Shown: one piece after another, positions 1 to 12,587 of the stretch | Layout of the letters: each line of letters starts with the position of its first letter | Position numbering within the stretch: the stretch's first letter is position 1 | From: Mixophyes australis | Lineage: Eukaryota; Chordata; Amphibia; Anura; Limnodynastidae | DNA length: 64,000 nt | NCBI GenBank assembly: GCA_036250195.1 | Contig: JAVHZZ010000001.1 | Location: 398,092,117-398,156,116, forward strand | Direction of reading: 5' to 3' | Made by a program: the position numbers and the translations under genes | The notes under the pieces: model-generated | What the model was told of the DNA's origin: nothing | Databases searched by the model: none | The model's input: the letters and a program-made list of their open reading frames with translations, nothing else

Positions 1-205
1 AATTAAGATTAATGTAATTTATTTCTGCGGTATCAGTTTGGGGAATAAGCCATATGCCACTGACAGGACACAAAGCAATTGTTCCCCACAACGAGGATAA
101 AGAGGTGGTATTTTGTTTTGCTTTCCATTGAATCAATACAGCTAGTCCATATAAAAATAAGCTTGCACTTGATGTGCATTTGTCTTTTTCAACCCATTGA
201 TCCTA
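1..205. other. Unassigned non-coding sequence
   Basis: AT-rich sequence with no open frame or repeat that I can recognise. Confidence 0.4.
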
Positions 206-381
206 AGGGCTAGATTTACTAAACTGGGGGTTTGAAAAAGTGGAGATGTTGCCTATAGCAACCAATCAGATTCTAGCTGTCATTTATTTAGTGCACTCTA
301 CAAAATGACAGCTAGAATCTGATTGGTTGCTATAGGCATCTCCACTTTTGCAAACCCGCAGTTTAGTAAATATACCCCTAA
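204..381. mobile_element. Harbinger-like palindromic MITE, copy 1
   Basis: Two inverted halves face each other. The left half holds TTTACTAAACTG and GTTGCCTATAGCAACCAATC, and the right half holds their reverse complements. The core runs from 207 to 378 and is flanked on both sides by TAA (204-206 and 379-381). A 3-bp duplication of that kind is typical of PIF/Harbinger transposition. There is no coding capacity. A second copy lies at 21412-21592. Family assignment is inferred from structure only. Confidence 0.7.
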
Positions 382-2560
382 GAGTCTGTTAACGTTAAGT
401 GCTGTTTTTTAACAGGTATAAAACACTGTAATACAGTGACTTTGAAATCGTATCAATTGTAAGATATGTATTAAATATAGCTGAACGTCTCCTTAACCCT
501 CCTCGGCACAACATACATCAACACCACCATAAATGTGTGCTGAACTGTAATGGCTATATTGTCATGTCACGGAAGCTATTGTTTGATTTGTGGTGACTAC
601 ATGTCTGTAGTCTTTGTCTACTCTATATGGCACACTGGAGGGGAGGGAGTTGTGAGAGATTATTGCGTTTTGCCCCTGGAAGTATTTAAACACCACAGTT
701 GATGAGTTTAGGACTAATATGTCAGTGATCCCGATTGTGAAAATGTGCCCTGTGTCCTTTGAACATGTAAATGCTCCATAGTTGGAACTTTACTTAGGTT
801 AACTTTCTGAAAATTTACCATACCCCTATAAATACAGAAACAAGACTGTTGGAAGACATTATAAACATGGAACCAGGGCTTGAGAACAATATCTTAAGGT
901 CATGCATAGTGATCTTCCTTTTCAGGGCTCAGCCTGCAGTTTGTAAAGCTAAAACCATTACATGAGTCCAGACACGGATCAGACCAACTCTCACTGTTTG
1001 TGTTTCCTCCTTTCTGAGGTCATGTGTCCTTGCACCCGCAACGAGAATTCATACCTCCAATAGGAACTGAATCTGTGTGATGGACAGGATTATATTATGA
1101 CAACCATCGCAAACACTGAAAAGACATCTCCCATAAAAAAAGACCATGAGAAAATTGTAGAAGCTGTAGTAAAATATAGTTAGTTACTTAATAACTTTTG
1201 TATCTATTGTTGTGGGATTGTGAGTATAACTGGATGAAAAAAATTCTGCCTACAATCACTTTAAGATCACAGTTTTCATTAATTCAAAGTTTTCATACAT
1301 TTTCTAAAGAAAACTAATTCCAGACTCAATAATGTTTTAAATGAATCACAAGTATTAGGGGAGATGAGTCTTTATTACATGTGCCACTTTGTGTTAGTAT
1401 GTGTTTGTTACATGGGTATTTGTGCATCACGTATGTGTCTGGTTGGGACCAGAGTAGTCCCATTTAAAGTATAGGATGACTTTCGATTACCCAAACGTCT
1501 TAAGCAGCCATAAAAAACTAGTCTTCCTCATGGCGAAAAGAGACTCTGTAGCCACAACCTAACCAGTGAATTCACCAGTAAATGTGACCCTACACCTGCC
1601 TTAATTATCTACGACTACTTTAAATCTCTCATCCCTATGTAGAGGTAATACACGCTGTATGAGTGTGCCCAGCTTACATTTACTTAGGGACCCGATCAGA
1701 GGTTGCATCAACTGTTAGCCCCACTATCTTGGATTATAGATCCATGTCCTTCACATACAAGTAGGCCTATGATGTAACAAAATGGCAACATTTTGCATGT
1801 TCAGAAATTACCCAAAATGTACCATGGGAGAACTTGGTTCCCTATGAAATTATTTCTGTCAATAAGGTAAATTTAGAAAGGACTTCATAAGAAATCCACT
1901 ACTGATCAATATGTAATATCATTGGAGTTTTTATTCCATTGTATATGACATGCTTAAAGCATACATAATGAAAATGTACACAATTTGCCTGCAGTTCAGA
2001 CTACTAAGTAAAGTACGCAATGCAAATTACACTTACACTGTAGCATAAAACTGTGATTTATGAGTTGTGTTCTATAGCAGTACAACAGTACAATACAACG
2101 TTTACAATTGTGAATTACAAATCAAATTTTGCAAAATCATTTCACAGTTGAAATATCTGAAAAGAGCAGATGTACAGGAAACCAACCCATCTTTCTGTGT
2201 ACTGGTTTAAAAGTGGTAAGAAACAACGCCCTGTATACAAATAAGGAACATTGTTTCTCCAAACACTGTAAATTAGCTGAGATTATTGAAACAGTTGTTA
2301 GGAGTGACAAATGTGAATTCTCATTTAAAAAGAGCACTTACTAAATGATAATAATGATCTGATGTTATTATTATATAAGGCTTTGCTTTCATATTCTTGT
2401 TTCACTTGTCATGTAACAAATGGGCATATGTCGAGCATGATTAAATATTAGAGTTAATGGAATAATGTACCCACTGGACGAATTGTCATGGAAAATGTTA
2501 GAATGCCTAATTCCCTTACCACGCTACAAACGGGAGCACAGTTTTCTCTGACAAATCAGG
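382..2560. other. Unassigned intergenic sequence
   Basis: About 2.2 kb of AT-rich sequence. The few short open frames lack recognisable domains. I see no RNA gene or repeat structure that I can support. Confidence 0.4.
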
Positions 2561-2872
2561 GAATCTGGCAACCATAGGCATGCTGGGTGTACCCAGGCAC
2601 ACCCTAATGCACAGCCGCATAAAAGTGGGGGCACATACACAGTCCTTTTTACTACAGCACTTTTGTCAAAATACCGCTAAACCATACTAGATGACCAAAA
2701 TGGAGCTGCTATGTATGCCCAGCTGCAGGACATCCTCCTGTGTTCCTTTGCAGAACTGAAGAAGTCTTAACTCGGAGTGCAGCTACCAGAGGTGAGTCAC
2801 ACATAGGAAAATAGAGCTGCATACGTATGATTTATTAATATGTGTTTATTAATAATGCTTGTATTTATGAAA

Positions 2873-2962
2873 TTGGTAGCAGTACTGTGTAGCATAAAAT
2901 AAATTGGTGGTACTACTGTGTAGCATAATATGAACTGGAGGCACTACTGTGTGGCATGATAA
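2873..2962. repeat. Short tandem repeat, unit about 37 bp
   Basis: Three imperfect copies of a unit containing TACTGTGTAGCATAA lie in tandem. Copies of GCTGGGTGTAC at about 2582 and 2990 and of an ATAGGC/GCCTAT block near 2573 and 3030 flank the array. This suggests that a decayed non-autonomous DNA transposon spans roughly 2565-3055. The outer boundaries are uncertain. Confidence 0.5.
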
Positions 2963-3059
2963 GTATAACCCTTTTGCTCTCTAGATTTTGCTGGGTGTAC
3001 ACCCTAATGGAATGTGCTGTGAATAGGCCTATGCTGGCAACCACTGACGTGTGGTGGAC

Positions 3060-3992
3060 TGGTATCAGGGAAGGTTGAGTGAGAACGGTATGATTAATGC
3101 TCCATCTTCTCAACAGAACACGCTCCATCCAGTTTTGAATGTCTCCCTATTTCTATTGTAAGAATGGTACAGTCTTCTATGTATCCCATTATTTAATACT
3201 GAAACGTTGAACACACACATGGAGTAATTAGGTTTGGTTGTTTTAAACAAACATTGCACTAATATTGCTACATGTGTTGGGTCAAAGTAATAGTTTTATC
3301 TCAAAAAGGGTGATAGAAAAACATCAATAGACCAGATCATTGCATCCGTAGTATCAGGAATTTCTGGTTGCTAATACCATCTAGCAGAAAATAAATTACA
3401 TTGGGAATTTTGGCAGCCCTGAACTGAGCAGAAATACAGAACCTGAGCCAACATGCATTCTGTGAAGCGTTTCAAAGTCACAAAACTTTTCCTCAGGCAG
3501 AAAACTTGAGTAAACAAGGCCCCATGGCTTCCCTTATAAAGGATACATTTAATTATTACTAGTCAGCTCTGAAGAGCATTGACAAGAGCCAGTTACTAGC
3601 AGTATCTATATAAGTAGGCCACAGACAATTAAAACAAATAATACAATAAAGGATTCATTACTAATTTATGAAAAAAATTAAAACAAACAGTAGAAACATT
3701 CATTGCAATCCATATGATATACCAAAAACTGGTCTAAAGGAATGTTAGTAAATGGAAACCAAATTGATTAATTATATAATTGGACATCCTTATGTAACTG
3801 CAATTAACATTCTTTAATCCCAATTAATATTGATGGGAAAATGACAAGCCTCATCAGTTGTAGTGGTAGAGCCTGTTTTTACACTGTTATCCGCTATCAA
3901 AAAACAAATGTAGCTGGTAAACTACCCAGTTAATTATACCACTACACTATTCATATGAACGGCATGTTAATCACTTGTCATTACAATGATTA
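3060..3992. other. Unassigned intergenic sequence
   Basis: AT-rich sequence with no gene or clear repeat boundary. Its right edge is the target site of the hAT element that starts at 4001. Confidence 0.4.
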
Positions 3993-5512
3993 CTTGCAAT
4001 CAGGGCCGCCGAGAGGGGGGCGGGGGTACATTTTACCCGGGCTCGGGCTTGCTTTTTTTTTTTTTTCTTTCTATTTTGTGATTATTTTTTTATTTTTTAT
4101 TTTTTTTTCCGTGGGGGAGGATTCGGTCTGTCGGTGGGGGGAGCTTGGACAAAAAAAAAAAAAAGAATCATACTCACGTGATCGGCGCCGCGTCCCTCCT
4201 CTATTCTCTGCTCCATTCACCTTGACTGCCGGGCATGACGTCATCAAGTCACACCCGACAGTCAGTGAGGAGTGCCAGACAAGACCAAGCCAGAAGACAG
4301 AAGAGAAGAAAAGAAAGAAGCTAAGAAAAGGTAAGTAAAGAAACGGAGAGGCAAGGGGAGGGAAACAGAAAGGGGACAGTACTATAAAGAAGAGGGAGTA
4401 AAAAAACCGGAGAGAGGCTGAGAGTAAAAAAAAAAGGGGAGAGAAGCACTAATTTTAAAAAAAAGGGGAGAGAAGCACTAATTAAAAAAAAAAGGGGGAG
4501 AGAAGCACTAATTAAGAAAAAAAGGGGAGAGAAGCACTAATTAAGAAAAAAAAAGGGGAGAGGCACAGAGTGAAAAAGAAGGGGGGAAAGCAGCATGGAG
4601 GGCGCAGTGTAGTTGTGATGAAGGGGCACAGTATTGTGTGTGTGATGGCACAGGGGGCTTGTTGCAATGTAGTGTGTGTGAGGTAGGTGGTGGCTAATTA
4701 ATGGGCGCTATTTTGTTTGTAGGGTGATGGGGACTATTAATTTAAGATGGGGTGGTTTGGGGGCTATTGAATATGGGGGTGAGTTTAGGGAGAATGAGGT
4801 CTATTTATTAAATGTGACTGAGTTATTTAATGGCAGTGATTATTGTGGGAAATAGGTATTGCTGTTTGCAGGAAGGGAATAGGTTTATTTATTAAATGTG
4901 AATACTATTATTTTAATGTTGGGGCTGGAGGAAGGCTTAATTATTAATCGTGGGTGCTATTGATTTAACACCGGGGGCTGGCTGTAATTTTCTAAATGTA
5001 GCCATTTTTTTTCCCAAATAGGTCCTTCAACATTCCAAGATCCGGACAAGCCGCAACTAAAGAAACCAGCAGCCACAGGTGGAGAAAGCCACAGGTGAAA
5101 AAAGTGAGAAGAACAGGTAGGAGAGAGCAGCACAGTTTGTGAAATGTTGTGATTCTAGTAGGGACAATGTCAATTTTTGGTGAGTGTTGTGCCCAATGTA
5201 AGGTGCAGGCCAAGACTGAACTCTCTGTGTACACACTGCATTCTTTCTATACTACACTTGTGGTGCTAGATGTCCTGAAAGTCAGGAGTGTTTGGTTATA
5301 TGTGATGCTCCATCGAATTGAGAGCCTAGTGATTTTGATGTTAGCCACGCCCCAATGGCGCATTTGCCACGCCCCCAAATGCATGACCACACCCCTTGAA
5401 AATTTTCCGCCCAGGGAGGCGTCGCAAATTTTTGCATGCTTGACTATAAGGGGGGCCCCATGAATTTGTTGTGCCAGGGCCCTGAATTCCTCTTGGCAGC
5501 CCTGCTTGCAAT
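3993..5512 (+). mobile_element. Non-autonomous hAT-type element with perfect 8-bp TSD
   Basis: The element runs from 4001 to 5504. Its ends form an imperfect terminal inverted repeat, CAGGGCCGCCGAG at the left and the complement of CAGGGCTGCCAAG at the right. It is bounded by an exact 8-bp duplication, CTTGCAAT, at 3993-4000 and 5505-5512. An 8-bp duplication with CAG-type ends is diagnostic of the hAT superfamily. No transposase is encoded. Inside are a TGACGTCA box (4236-4243), a splice-donor-like GTAAGTAAAG (4331), a small minisatellite (4430-4570) and a later block around 5020-5115 that recurs at 27779-27871. The 127-residue open frame at 3955-4338 straddles the left border and is not a gene. 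Confidence 0.85.
4390..4575 (+). repeat. Minisatellite inside the hAT element
   Basis: Five to six copies of a purine-rich unit of about 29-30 bp, containing GGGGAGAGAAGCACTAATT, follow the splice-donor-like site. The copies differ mainly in the length of the A run. Other members of this family carry unrelated arrays in the same place. Confidence 0.75.
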
Positions 5513-5750
5513 ATAACCTTAAAGCAGATTAGGATTATATCTGATATATATAAGTGATATGACCGATATATTGGCCTATATGTCTATACCCAGGACAATG
5601 TGATGTAACTAAAAAAAGCAGACCCCGTTAAGATAAGTAATTGTTGCCATTATTAATGCGTAATAGGCAACAGTAAAATGTTAAAACAAATGACTTCTAT
5701 AATATATGGTAATCTGAATTTGTAACATTACTATACAACAAATCCATATT
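5513..5750. other. Unassigned spacer
   Basis: AT-rich spacer between the hAT element and the DIRS copy. Nothing is recognised in it. Confidence 0.4.
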
Positions 5751-6922
5751 TCTCTTTTCTGTCATTGGGGGACACTGCTAGACATCGGGGTACACTGCTA
5801 GACATCGGGGTGTAGTAGTGGGTCTAGGAGTCTTGTCACTTTAACTGCTAGTAGATCACTGCGCTCCTTCCCTACGTAACCCCTCCTCTCCTGTGAACTC
5901 AGTTTTTTCTTATTGACTGGGAGCAATGGTCACTAGAGTAAAGGCTCCTTCCTGCCTTCACTCAGTTAGTTTAGATTAATTTCATGTTTTTACTTTTATT
6001 CCCTTTATGGTGCATGCGGGGCTCGAACTAAGACCCAGGGGAGTGAGTAAGACTTAGCTCTGCTTACTCTGGTTCCCGCACAAGGTAGATGAAGCCTGGC
6101 TCACTTATTTGGCACCTCTGCCAGCAGCCCTACTTTAAAATAGTATTTAAAAAAAAAGGAGAAAAGCTGAAGGAATAATTAAGTGAAACAGTGACCCCGG
6201 TACCTGGTTTTGGATCAGCGGTCCGCGGACACTGCAGCCTCAGCTCCTTTCGCGGTGGGGGAGTGAAGCTACTTTAGCCCCTCCTCCCTTGCTGACACTG
6301 TTGCCGGCAGGTCCCCGCTCGCGCAACCCCTGACAACGAGCATAGTAGGGGGACATTAGCAGCGCTCACACTATTTGGAGGTCAGTGGATCTGCGAAGAC
6401 TGGCGCACGACCTGGGCACTTTAAATTCAGCGTGCGCCGGCAATACGTAGTGGTCTGTTTAGACCTAGGAGGCGGGCATCTCTACAGGAAGGGGGAGGAG
6501 TTCCAAGTGTTTCTTTCCTACCAAGCACTTACTGGTGCTGAAAGACACGTGGAGACTCTGTGACAGCGCTGCCCTGCTCTTCCGCTCTGCCTCTCCTCTC
6601 CTGGGAACCAAAGATGCCGGCTAAAAAGGGAAAAGCAAATTTTGCAGGCTTGTTATAAGTTTATTTGCCTTTTGAAGGGGGTTGCTTATGTATGAAAGTG
6701 ATTTATATGACATTATATTTTTTCCCAGACAGCGCTGTATTTGGTACTTGGAAGAGGTGCTTTCAGTGTATAAGACTACAAGGGGCTTGGTAGTTCCTGT
6801 TGTCTATATTTTACACCACTTGTCTATTTTTTTTCTTAAAATACAAGGTTTTATTAGCTTGTATGGTTTGAGAGAGACAATGACTGAGAAGGGGTCAAAA
6901 AGCAAGGGTAACACTAACTTCT

Positions 6923-8202
6923 GTGACGTATTTTACCTGTGCCAAATGTAAGACACAACTTTCTGTGGGACAGACAGACCGGGACGCCCTTTGCGCAGCT
7001 TGTACTGCTGACGCTCAGGTGTGGAACACTTCAGCCCAGGAGGCGTCCGCAGCAGTGGAAGAACCACCTTGGCTTCGATCCTTCTCAATGGCTGTGGAGA
7101 GGCTAACTAGTGTCATGCTACGGGTTGCAGAGGTAGGTGAAAAATCTACCCCACTCACGCTTACAGTCAGTCTGACGAGAAAACAGCCTCACACTCAAAT
7201 GAGTCAGCTGGGAAGAATAGATTGTTATCTATTCCTCACAGGGGTAAAATAATTACCCCTGATTCGGTTCAGGATAATGATATGGAATCTGACCCTTCCT
7301 CGGCGGAGGAAGGAGAGTTAGATTTAGGCCTAGAGGGAGAAGGTCACCATAACTCTGATTTATCCTATTCTCAGAGTGTGGATAGTCTCATTTTAGGCAT
7401 CAGGCATACCTTGGTGTTTGCTGATCCTGAGCCCACGGCTTCCACAGGGGTTTCCCTGTTTAAAAGGACCAAGGCGCAGTTTACGACTTTTCCCCATTCT
7501 CCTGAGATGTTAGAGATAGTTTCTGAAGCTTAGCAGTAACCGAATAGACAATTTATGATGCCAGGGAAATTTAAATCCCTTTACCCACTGCCTCCTGAGG
7601 ATGCGGTTAGATGGGAGTCATTGCCTAGGGTGGACACTCCTGTGGCACGTCTAGCATTATCTTCGGCCATTCTTAGTCAAGAGCGTATAGCTCTTAAGGA
7701 TCAGATGGATAAGAAGTGTGATTTAGCTCTCCGGTCAGCATACACAGCTATTGGTAGTCTGTTCAGACCAAATATGGCTGTGGCCTGGGCTAACAAGGCC
7801 GTGCAGCTTTGGATCGAGCAGCTGATTAGGGGTTTAGAGGATAGTTCTCCTCGCTCAGAACTTGTGACTTTAGCAGATCATGTGCTAGAGACATCGGAGT
7901 ATGTAGCAAATGCAGCCATGGATGCTGTTTCTGTCAAAGTCTCTGGTTAAGATCATGGTCTGTGGATGCTGACCTCTAAGAGAGGGTTAGAAAATCTACC
8001 CTTTGATGGAATAACCCTGTTTGGAGCTGAGCTTGAAAGGGTTATTCGTGAGACCACGGGGGGAAAGAGCACTGCTCTTACTACAGTAGGCAACAAACCC
8101 CGCCAGGGCAGATTTCGGAGCTTTGCCCGAGGTGGGGGTACCCCGTCAAGGGGCCAATACATGGCTTCTAGAGGAACGTCCAGCAGGGGACGAGGGGGGT
8201 AG
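6923..8202 (+). pseudogene. gag: DIRS gag-like ORF, frameshifted
   Basis: The first ORF of the DIRS element probably encodes the nucleic-acid-binding structural protein. It is spread over several open segments in different frames (6923-7252, 7222-7533, 7555-7950, 7966-8202), so at least two or three indels or stops have broken it. Near the N-terminus a CAKC pair and a CAAC pair about 20 residues apart form a possible zinc-binding ribbon. The middle segment is acidic and serine-rich. The last segment (around 8085-8200) is rich in arginine and glycine (RGGGTPSRGQ), as expected for an RNA-binding tail. It abuts the reverse transcriptase frame directly. The assignment rests on position and composition. 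Confidence 0.65.
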
Positions 8203-9397
8203 TGGCGCAACTAAGCGAGGTGCGCGCTCTGCGGACAAATTCGCCACTTGACTATTCTCCTTGGGGGGAAATTCAGGTGGGAGCACGTCGTCTTCAGTTC
8301 AGGGATCAATGGTGGGCGTCCACAACAGATCTCTGGATTCGAGGAGTTGCCTCCCGAGGCTATGTCATAGACCTAGCTCATCCCCCCACTCACAGATTTT
8401 TTGTTTCCCCTTTTCCTCTCTGTCCTCTCAGGAGCAAAGTGCTGAAGGAGTCCATACAAAGACTTCTGGGAGCTCAGGTTATTGTACGGGTACCTCCCCG
8501 AGAAAGGGGGCGAGGTTTTTATTCGAACCTTTTCCTTTTTCTGAAGCCAGACACCTCGTTCAGGCCCATTCTGAATCTTCAGTTGTTAAACAAACTGAGG
8601 ATTCGGAAATTCTGTATGGAGCACCTGCGCTCAGTGATTGCAGGGATAGAAAAGGGGGAATTTCTGGCTTCCATAGACATCAAGGATGCTTACCTGCATG
8701 TCCCGATATGGGAGGGACACCAGTCCCTGTTACATTTTGCAGTAGGAGAGGATCATTTTCAGTTCAGAGCTCTCCCTTTCGGTCTAGCTACTGCACCCAG
8801 TGTTTTTACCAAGGTGATGGCCATCATGGCGGGTCTTTTGCGTCAGAAGGGGATAACAATAATTCCCTATCTGGATGACCTTCTCTTGAAGGCCCCGTCA
8901 GCAGCGATTCTCTCTCAACACATAGAGATAGCTATGAAGTTTCTTCAGAGTCAAGGCTGGGTGTTAAACATTCCGAAATCTTCATTAATCCCTGCTCAAC
9001 GGATACGGTTTCTGGGTCTGATATTCGATACTCAGGTTCAGAGGTTGTTTCTTCCGAAGGAAAAATCCTTAGCTCTTCAAAGGAAGATCAAAGTCCTGTT
9101 AGTGAAGAGGAGGGTCTCTATCCTCAGTTGCATGAAGCTACTGGGGACTATGGTTTCGGTATTCTAAGCAGTCCCATTTGCGCAGTTTCATTCCCGGCCG
9201 CTTCAGTCGGAGATCCTGCACAAATGGTCAGGATCCCAGAAGCTATTGGACGTGCAGATCATTCACCTGTCCAGGTCCACAAGACTGTCCCTGGCCTGGT
9301 GGTTATCCAGAAATCTGGAGAGGGGACAATCCCTTTAGGCCTGGTCGTGGACGCTGGTCACTACGGACGCGAGTCTGTCAGGTCGGGGAGGGGTGAC
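8202..9397 (+). pseudogene. pol: DIRS reverse transcriptase with RNase H remnant
   Basis: This is the polymerase domain of the DIRS element, which copies its RNA into DNA. Visible motifs in order are FRPILNLQLLNKLRIRKF (fingers), SIDIKDAYLHVPI with the first catalytic aspartate, FRALPFGLATAPSVF, and IPYLDDLLLKAPS with the two catalytic aspartates of the Y-x-DD box near 8865-8895. WVLNIPKSSL and IRFLGLIFDTQ follow, in the usual thumb position. The frame closes at 9167. Related sequence continues in a shifted frame to about 9397, where the start of RNase H is cut off. The catalytic core is intact over about 320 codons, so this insertion is less decayed than the Tc1 and Penelope remnants. Confidence 0.85.
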
Positions 9398-9850
9398 TGG
9401 TCCCCTAAGATTTCAGGGTCACCTAAGTAGATGTTAACGGATGGTCAGACGTAAGTCGAGGTCAGGGGTCACAAGCAGGTAGAATGGTCAAACGACACGC
9501 CAAAGCGTCAGGGTCACCAGCAAGACAGCAGAATCCAGGAACAAGGCAATAGTCACAACGGGAGCTTCAATGGTAAACTGGCAGAGTATCCACAAGAAAC
9601 TGGGACAAGCAGGAGCAGGTCAGCAACAGACAAAATCCATGCTATAACCAGCACGGAGGCTAAGCCCTCCCTGCCTTAAATACTGAAACTAGCTAATCCT
9701 CAGGCCCTGTTAATTAATGAGCTGCTTAATTAGCCCACAGGCTGTAGCGCGCGCACCCGACTGCTCTGTGTTTGCCGGGGTGCGATAGGTATTAATTTCG
9801 GCGTCCGCCCCATTGCCCTGGCCGAATACAGGAATAGACGTCCTGATTGT
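9398..9850. repeat. Unclassified GC-rich dispersed repeat
   Basis: Sequence abutting the truncation point of the DIRS copy is GC-richer than its surroundings. It is rich in CAGG/GTCA words and ends in a GCGCGCGC-containing stretch near 9748. It has no reading frame. It looks like an interspersed repeat, possibly an LTR or hAT derivative, and may have caused the DIRS truncation. I see neither termini nor a target duplication. Confidence 0.4.
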
Positions 9851-9865
9851 CATAGAGACGGGGAA

Positions 9866-9955
9866 GTAAGTCTGCTCCAGCCTCTCTGCTCTTCCCTTGT
9901 CTGCTCCAGCCTGTCTGCTCTTCCTTTGACGGTGCCAGCCTCTCTTTTTTTCCCT
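9866..9955. repeat. Short tandem repeat, unit about 34 bp
   Basis: Three degenerate copies of a unit containing GCTCCAGCCTCTCTGCTCTT lie in tandem. They are non-coding. Confidence 0.6.
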
Positions 9956-10164
9956 TGATATAATGATATAACTATCATACTACATTGACAGTTAGTCCAT
10001 TGGTAGCAATATTTTTGTATTATGGTAACCCCCGCCGTTTCATTTTTTTTCTGGATCCACACCTGTAAAGGGTGGCCTGCAATCCTCCCACTAGACCATG
10101 AAAAAAAACAGAACAACGTAAATATAGCGCTACTGGTCAGAAATGGTCAAAATATCACTGATGT

Positions 10165-10265
<101 letters not shown>

Positions 10266-10419
10266 ACAAATTGCTGCATTACATTAAAGTTTCATTGGTA
10301 TTAAATTAACCTGTCTATAAAAAAAAAAACATATCCCAATACATGCAAATTAAACATATAGAGTGTGGTTTAACTTTTTTAAAGTGGTTTACAGGTATCT
10401 TTTTCCACAAGTAACAGCA

Positions 10420-11395
10420 GCTGTCAGGGCGTGTCTGCAGTGACACTAATCAAGCAGAACACCTGAGGAGAGCTACCCTATTAAGATCAGGTAGGATTGT
10501 TAACTGTTCATCAAGCTAGGGCTGTGAGTGGAGTGTAAAGTATTTAAGCCTTAGTTGTTCATTATGCAGTGTGACCAATGCTCAACAAGTTGGTCAGTGA
10601 CTATTTATCTTAGCATCAGGGAAAGGTGTGGAATTTAGTATTATAATGTGGAGCTCCACATTATATAACAAAATCATTAGGCAGGGATTGATCACCTTAT
10701 AGGCTAATAACGTCATTCATAAAATATAAGATTTGTGCGGCAAGAGACGCTGAAAACTTCTCATATGTTTGTATACTAAACATATCTTATGGTATGGATA
10801 TCCGTACCTATTAACTCATTTATATTAACATTTTTTGTTTATGAATATACTAATAGGGCTAATATGATTACTCCTTAAACCTTAGATTTATGGGGTAGAA
10901 GACGCTGAAAATCTATGTGAAATAAGACGCTGACAATCATTGCAATGCAGTATATATATGAGACACCTGATGTGGATATCTACTAAACAAACATTGTGGT
11001 ATCAGCGTCTTTAGTTATTAGCTGAACTCTAGTAATAACATATATTGTCAGGAAATATCATTATAGGTATATATATTTATATCTGGTCAATCCCGAGACC
11101 TTATTTACAATAGCAATCTCCGCCATTGCCAATTGGGATTAATATTTCAGTATTATATATAAATGAAGAGTGGTATGGGGAGATAATTTATTCAATAGGC
11201 GTATGGGCGGTGTGCTTTTAGCGGCTATTTGCTGCTATCTTAACAGTTATTACTACTGGTTACAATTTTTGTTATACTTTTTTCTTTTATTATTTCACTA
11301 ATACTGTTTTAATAACACATTCCATGTAACAGGAACATGATTTTAATGTATATTAATAAAGCTAATTAGCATGTTTTATTAAAAAAACAAACCCT
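10420..11395. repeat. Unclassified element with repeated AGACGCTGA motif
   Basis: A stretch of about 1 kb ends in AATAAAGCTAATTAGC followed by a short A run near 11385. AGACGCTGA occurs at about 10744, 10901 and 10922, and its reverse complement TCAGCGTCT lies near 11003. There is no reading frame. It may be the untranslated part of a retroelement, but neither termini nor target duplication are visible. Confidence 0.35.
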
Positions 11396-12587
11396 TAGAG
11401 TGCCCCATCAGTCACATTTTCTCTCTCCCTCTCTCACTTAAGATTACTAAATGGTTATCATGTGTGGGTGCACCTCTCCTGAGAGTTTATAAATGTAATT
11501 GTGACATAAGAATACAATGAAAATTACTTAATATTTAGACTTAAAGGAGTTATTAGGTTTTCCCAGTGCAATATATTCACATTCTTTGGAACTGTCTTCT
11601 TTTCTAACCCTGCAGGTTACGTGGTAATCGGAGCCATTTAACCGTGTAACAGGTTGAAGTACCGAACACATTGAAAAAGCAAAGCCATTTTCACCAATCT
11701 ATATTTACATCTGAAGTAATGAGTCATGTTGTTTTTCTCTCAGGCATGGCAGAAATAGATATTATCAAAAACAGTAGGTATTTGCTGAAATACAGCCAAA
11801 AAAGCAATTATACGGTTTATGATTTTGTTGCACAATCAGGAATCTTATGCATTAACTTGCAGTGTTTCCTTGTCACTTTTGTTAGTACTTTGATTTAGGA
11901 CTTCATTTAAATTCAATTAACTATAAAAATTTCAAAGCAGCCCTCAGCATAGGGAAGATAGCACAAGTCCTTCTTTAACTCATAGGGCACTGAAGATAAC
12001 AGCCTATGATGGTCATTATAGAAAAAGGAAAGAAAGGTTGTGCACAAAGGAAAATCAATAAAATGACCTAGGCTTAAGGTGGTCTGCCTTAAACCAAGTA
12101 CTCCACAGCTTTTACCACCCACAGTCTCCAGAAGGCAGGGGTGTGACAGGCGTCCTCGCTTTACACTGACTCATCCGCTGGCGATGCATACCTGTTCTGA
12201 AGGCAAAGATTAAAATATGCTGCTCTTTCCTCTATATTTGTCTTAAAGCACCACATTTTTATAGAAGATTTTGAATTTGACATTACAACAATCTATGTAG
12301 CATAGTAAAACAATACAAAAATTATAAAAAAAAAACAACTAATATTAGGATATTAATAAGGAATGTCCATCATATGATACAGCAAGTCAATACTAGCTAG
12401 AATCTGCAAGCTGAGTATTCCAATTAAATATGTTATAAGATAATCAGACATCTCAGCAGTCATTAGAGGGTTCAGCTAAGGTTGCAGATATGCTATATGC
12501 ATTAAGCATTGGTCTCTTCAGTGATATCAGCAATAACATATGGAGTCATGCTCAGTGTCCTGGCACAGAAATCTCTATGGTTCCGCT
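11396..12587. other. Unassigned intergenic sequence
   Basis: AT-rich sequence with only short, featureless open frames. No gene or bounded repeat is recognised. Confidence 0.4.

Larger units (their letters stand above)
5751..9397 (+). mobile_element. DIRS-type retrotransposon, 3'-truncated
   Basis: DIRS elements are retrotransposons that integrate by a tyrosine recombinase instead of a DDE integrase. This copy begins near 5751 with a segment holding GTCATTGGGGGACACTGC, which I read as the left terminal repeat. A 20-21-bp piece of it (ACACTGCTAGACATCGGGGT) is duplicated at 5770-5811. A GC-rich leader follows to about 6900, then a frameshifted gag (6923-8202), reverse transcriptase (8202-9167) and a short RNase H remnant. 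Similarity stops near 9397. The tyrosine recombinase, methyltransferase-like region and right terminus are absent, so this is a dead, truncated copy. The start is approximate. Confidence 0.8.

Noticed and set aside
3955..4338. 127-residue open frame
   Set aside because: It straddles the left border of a transposon and is made of low-complexity Phe and Lys runs.
8261..8878. 205-residue open frame overlapping the DIRS polymerase
   Set aside because: It is a shadow in another frame. The overlapping frame carries all reverse-transcriptase motifs.
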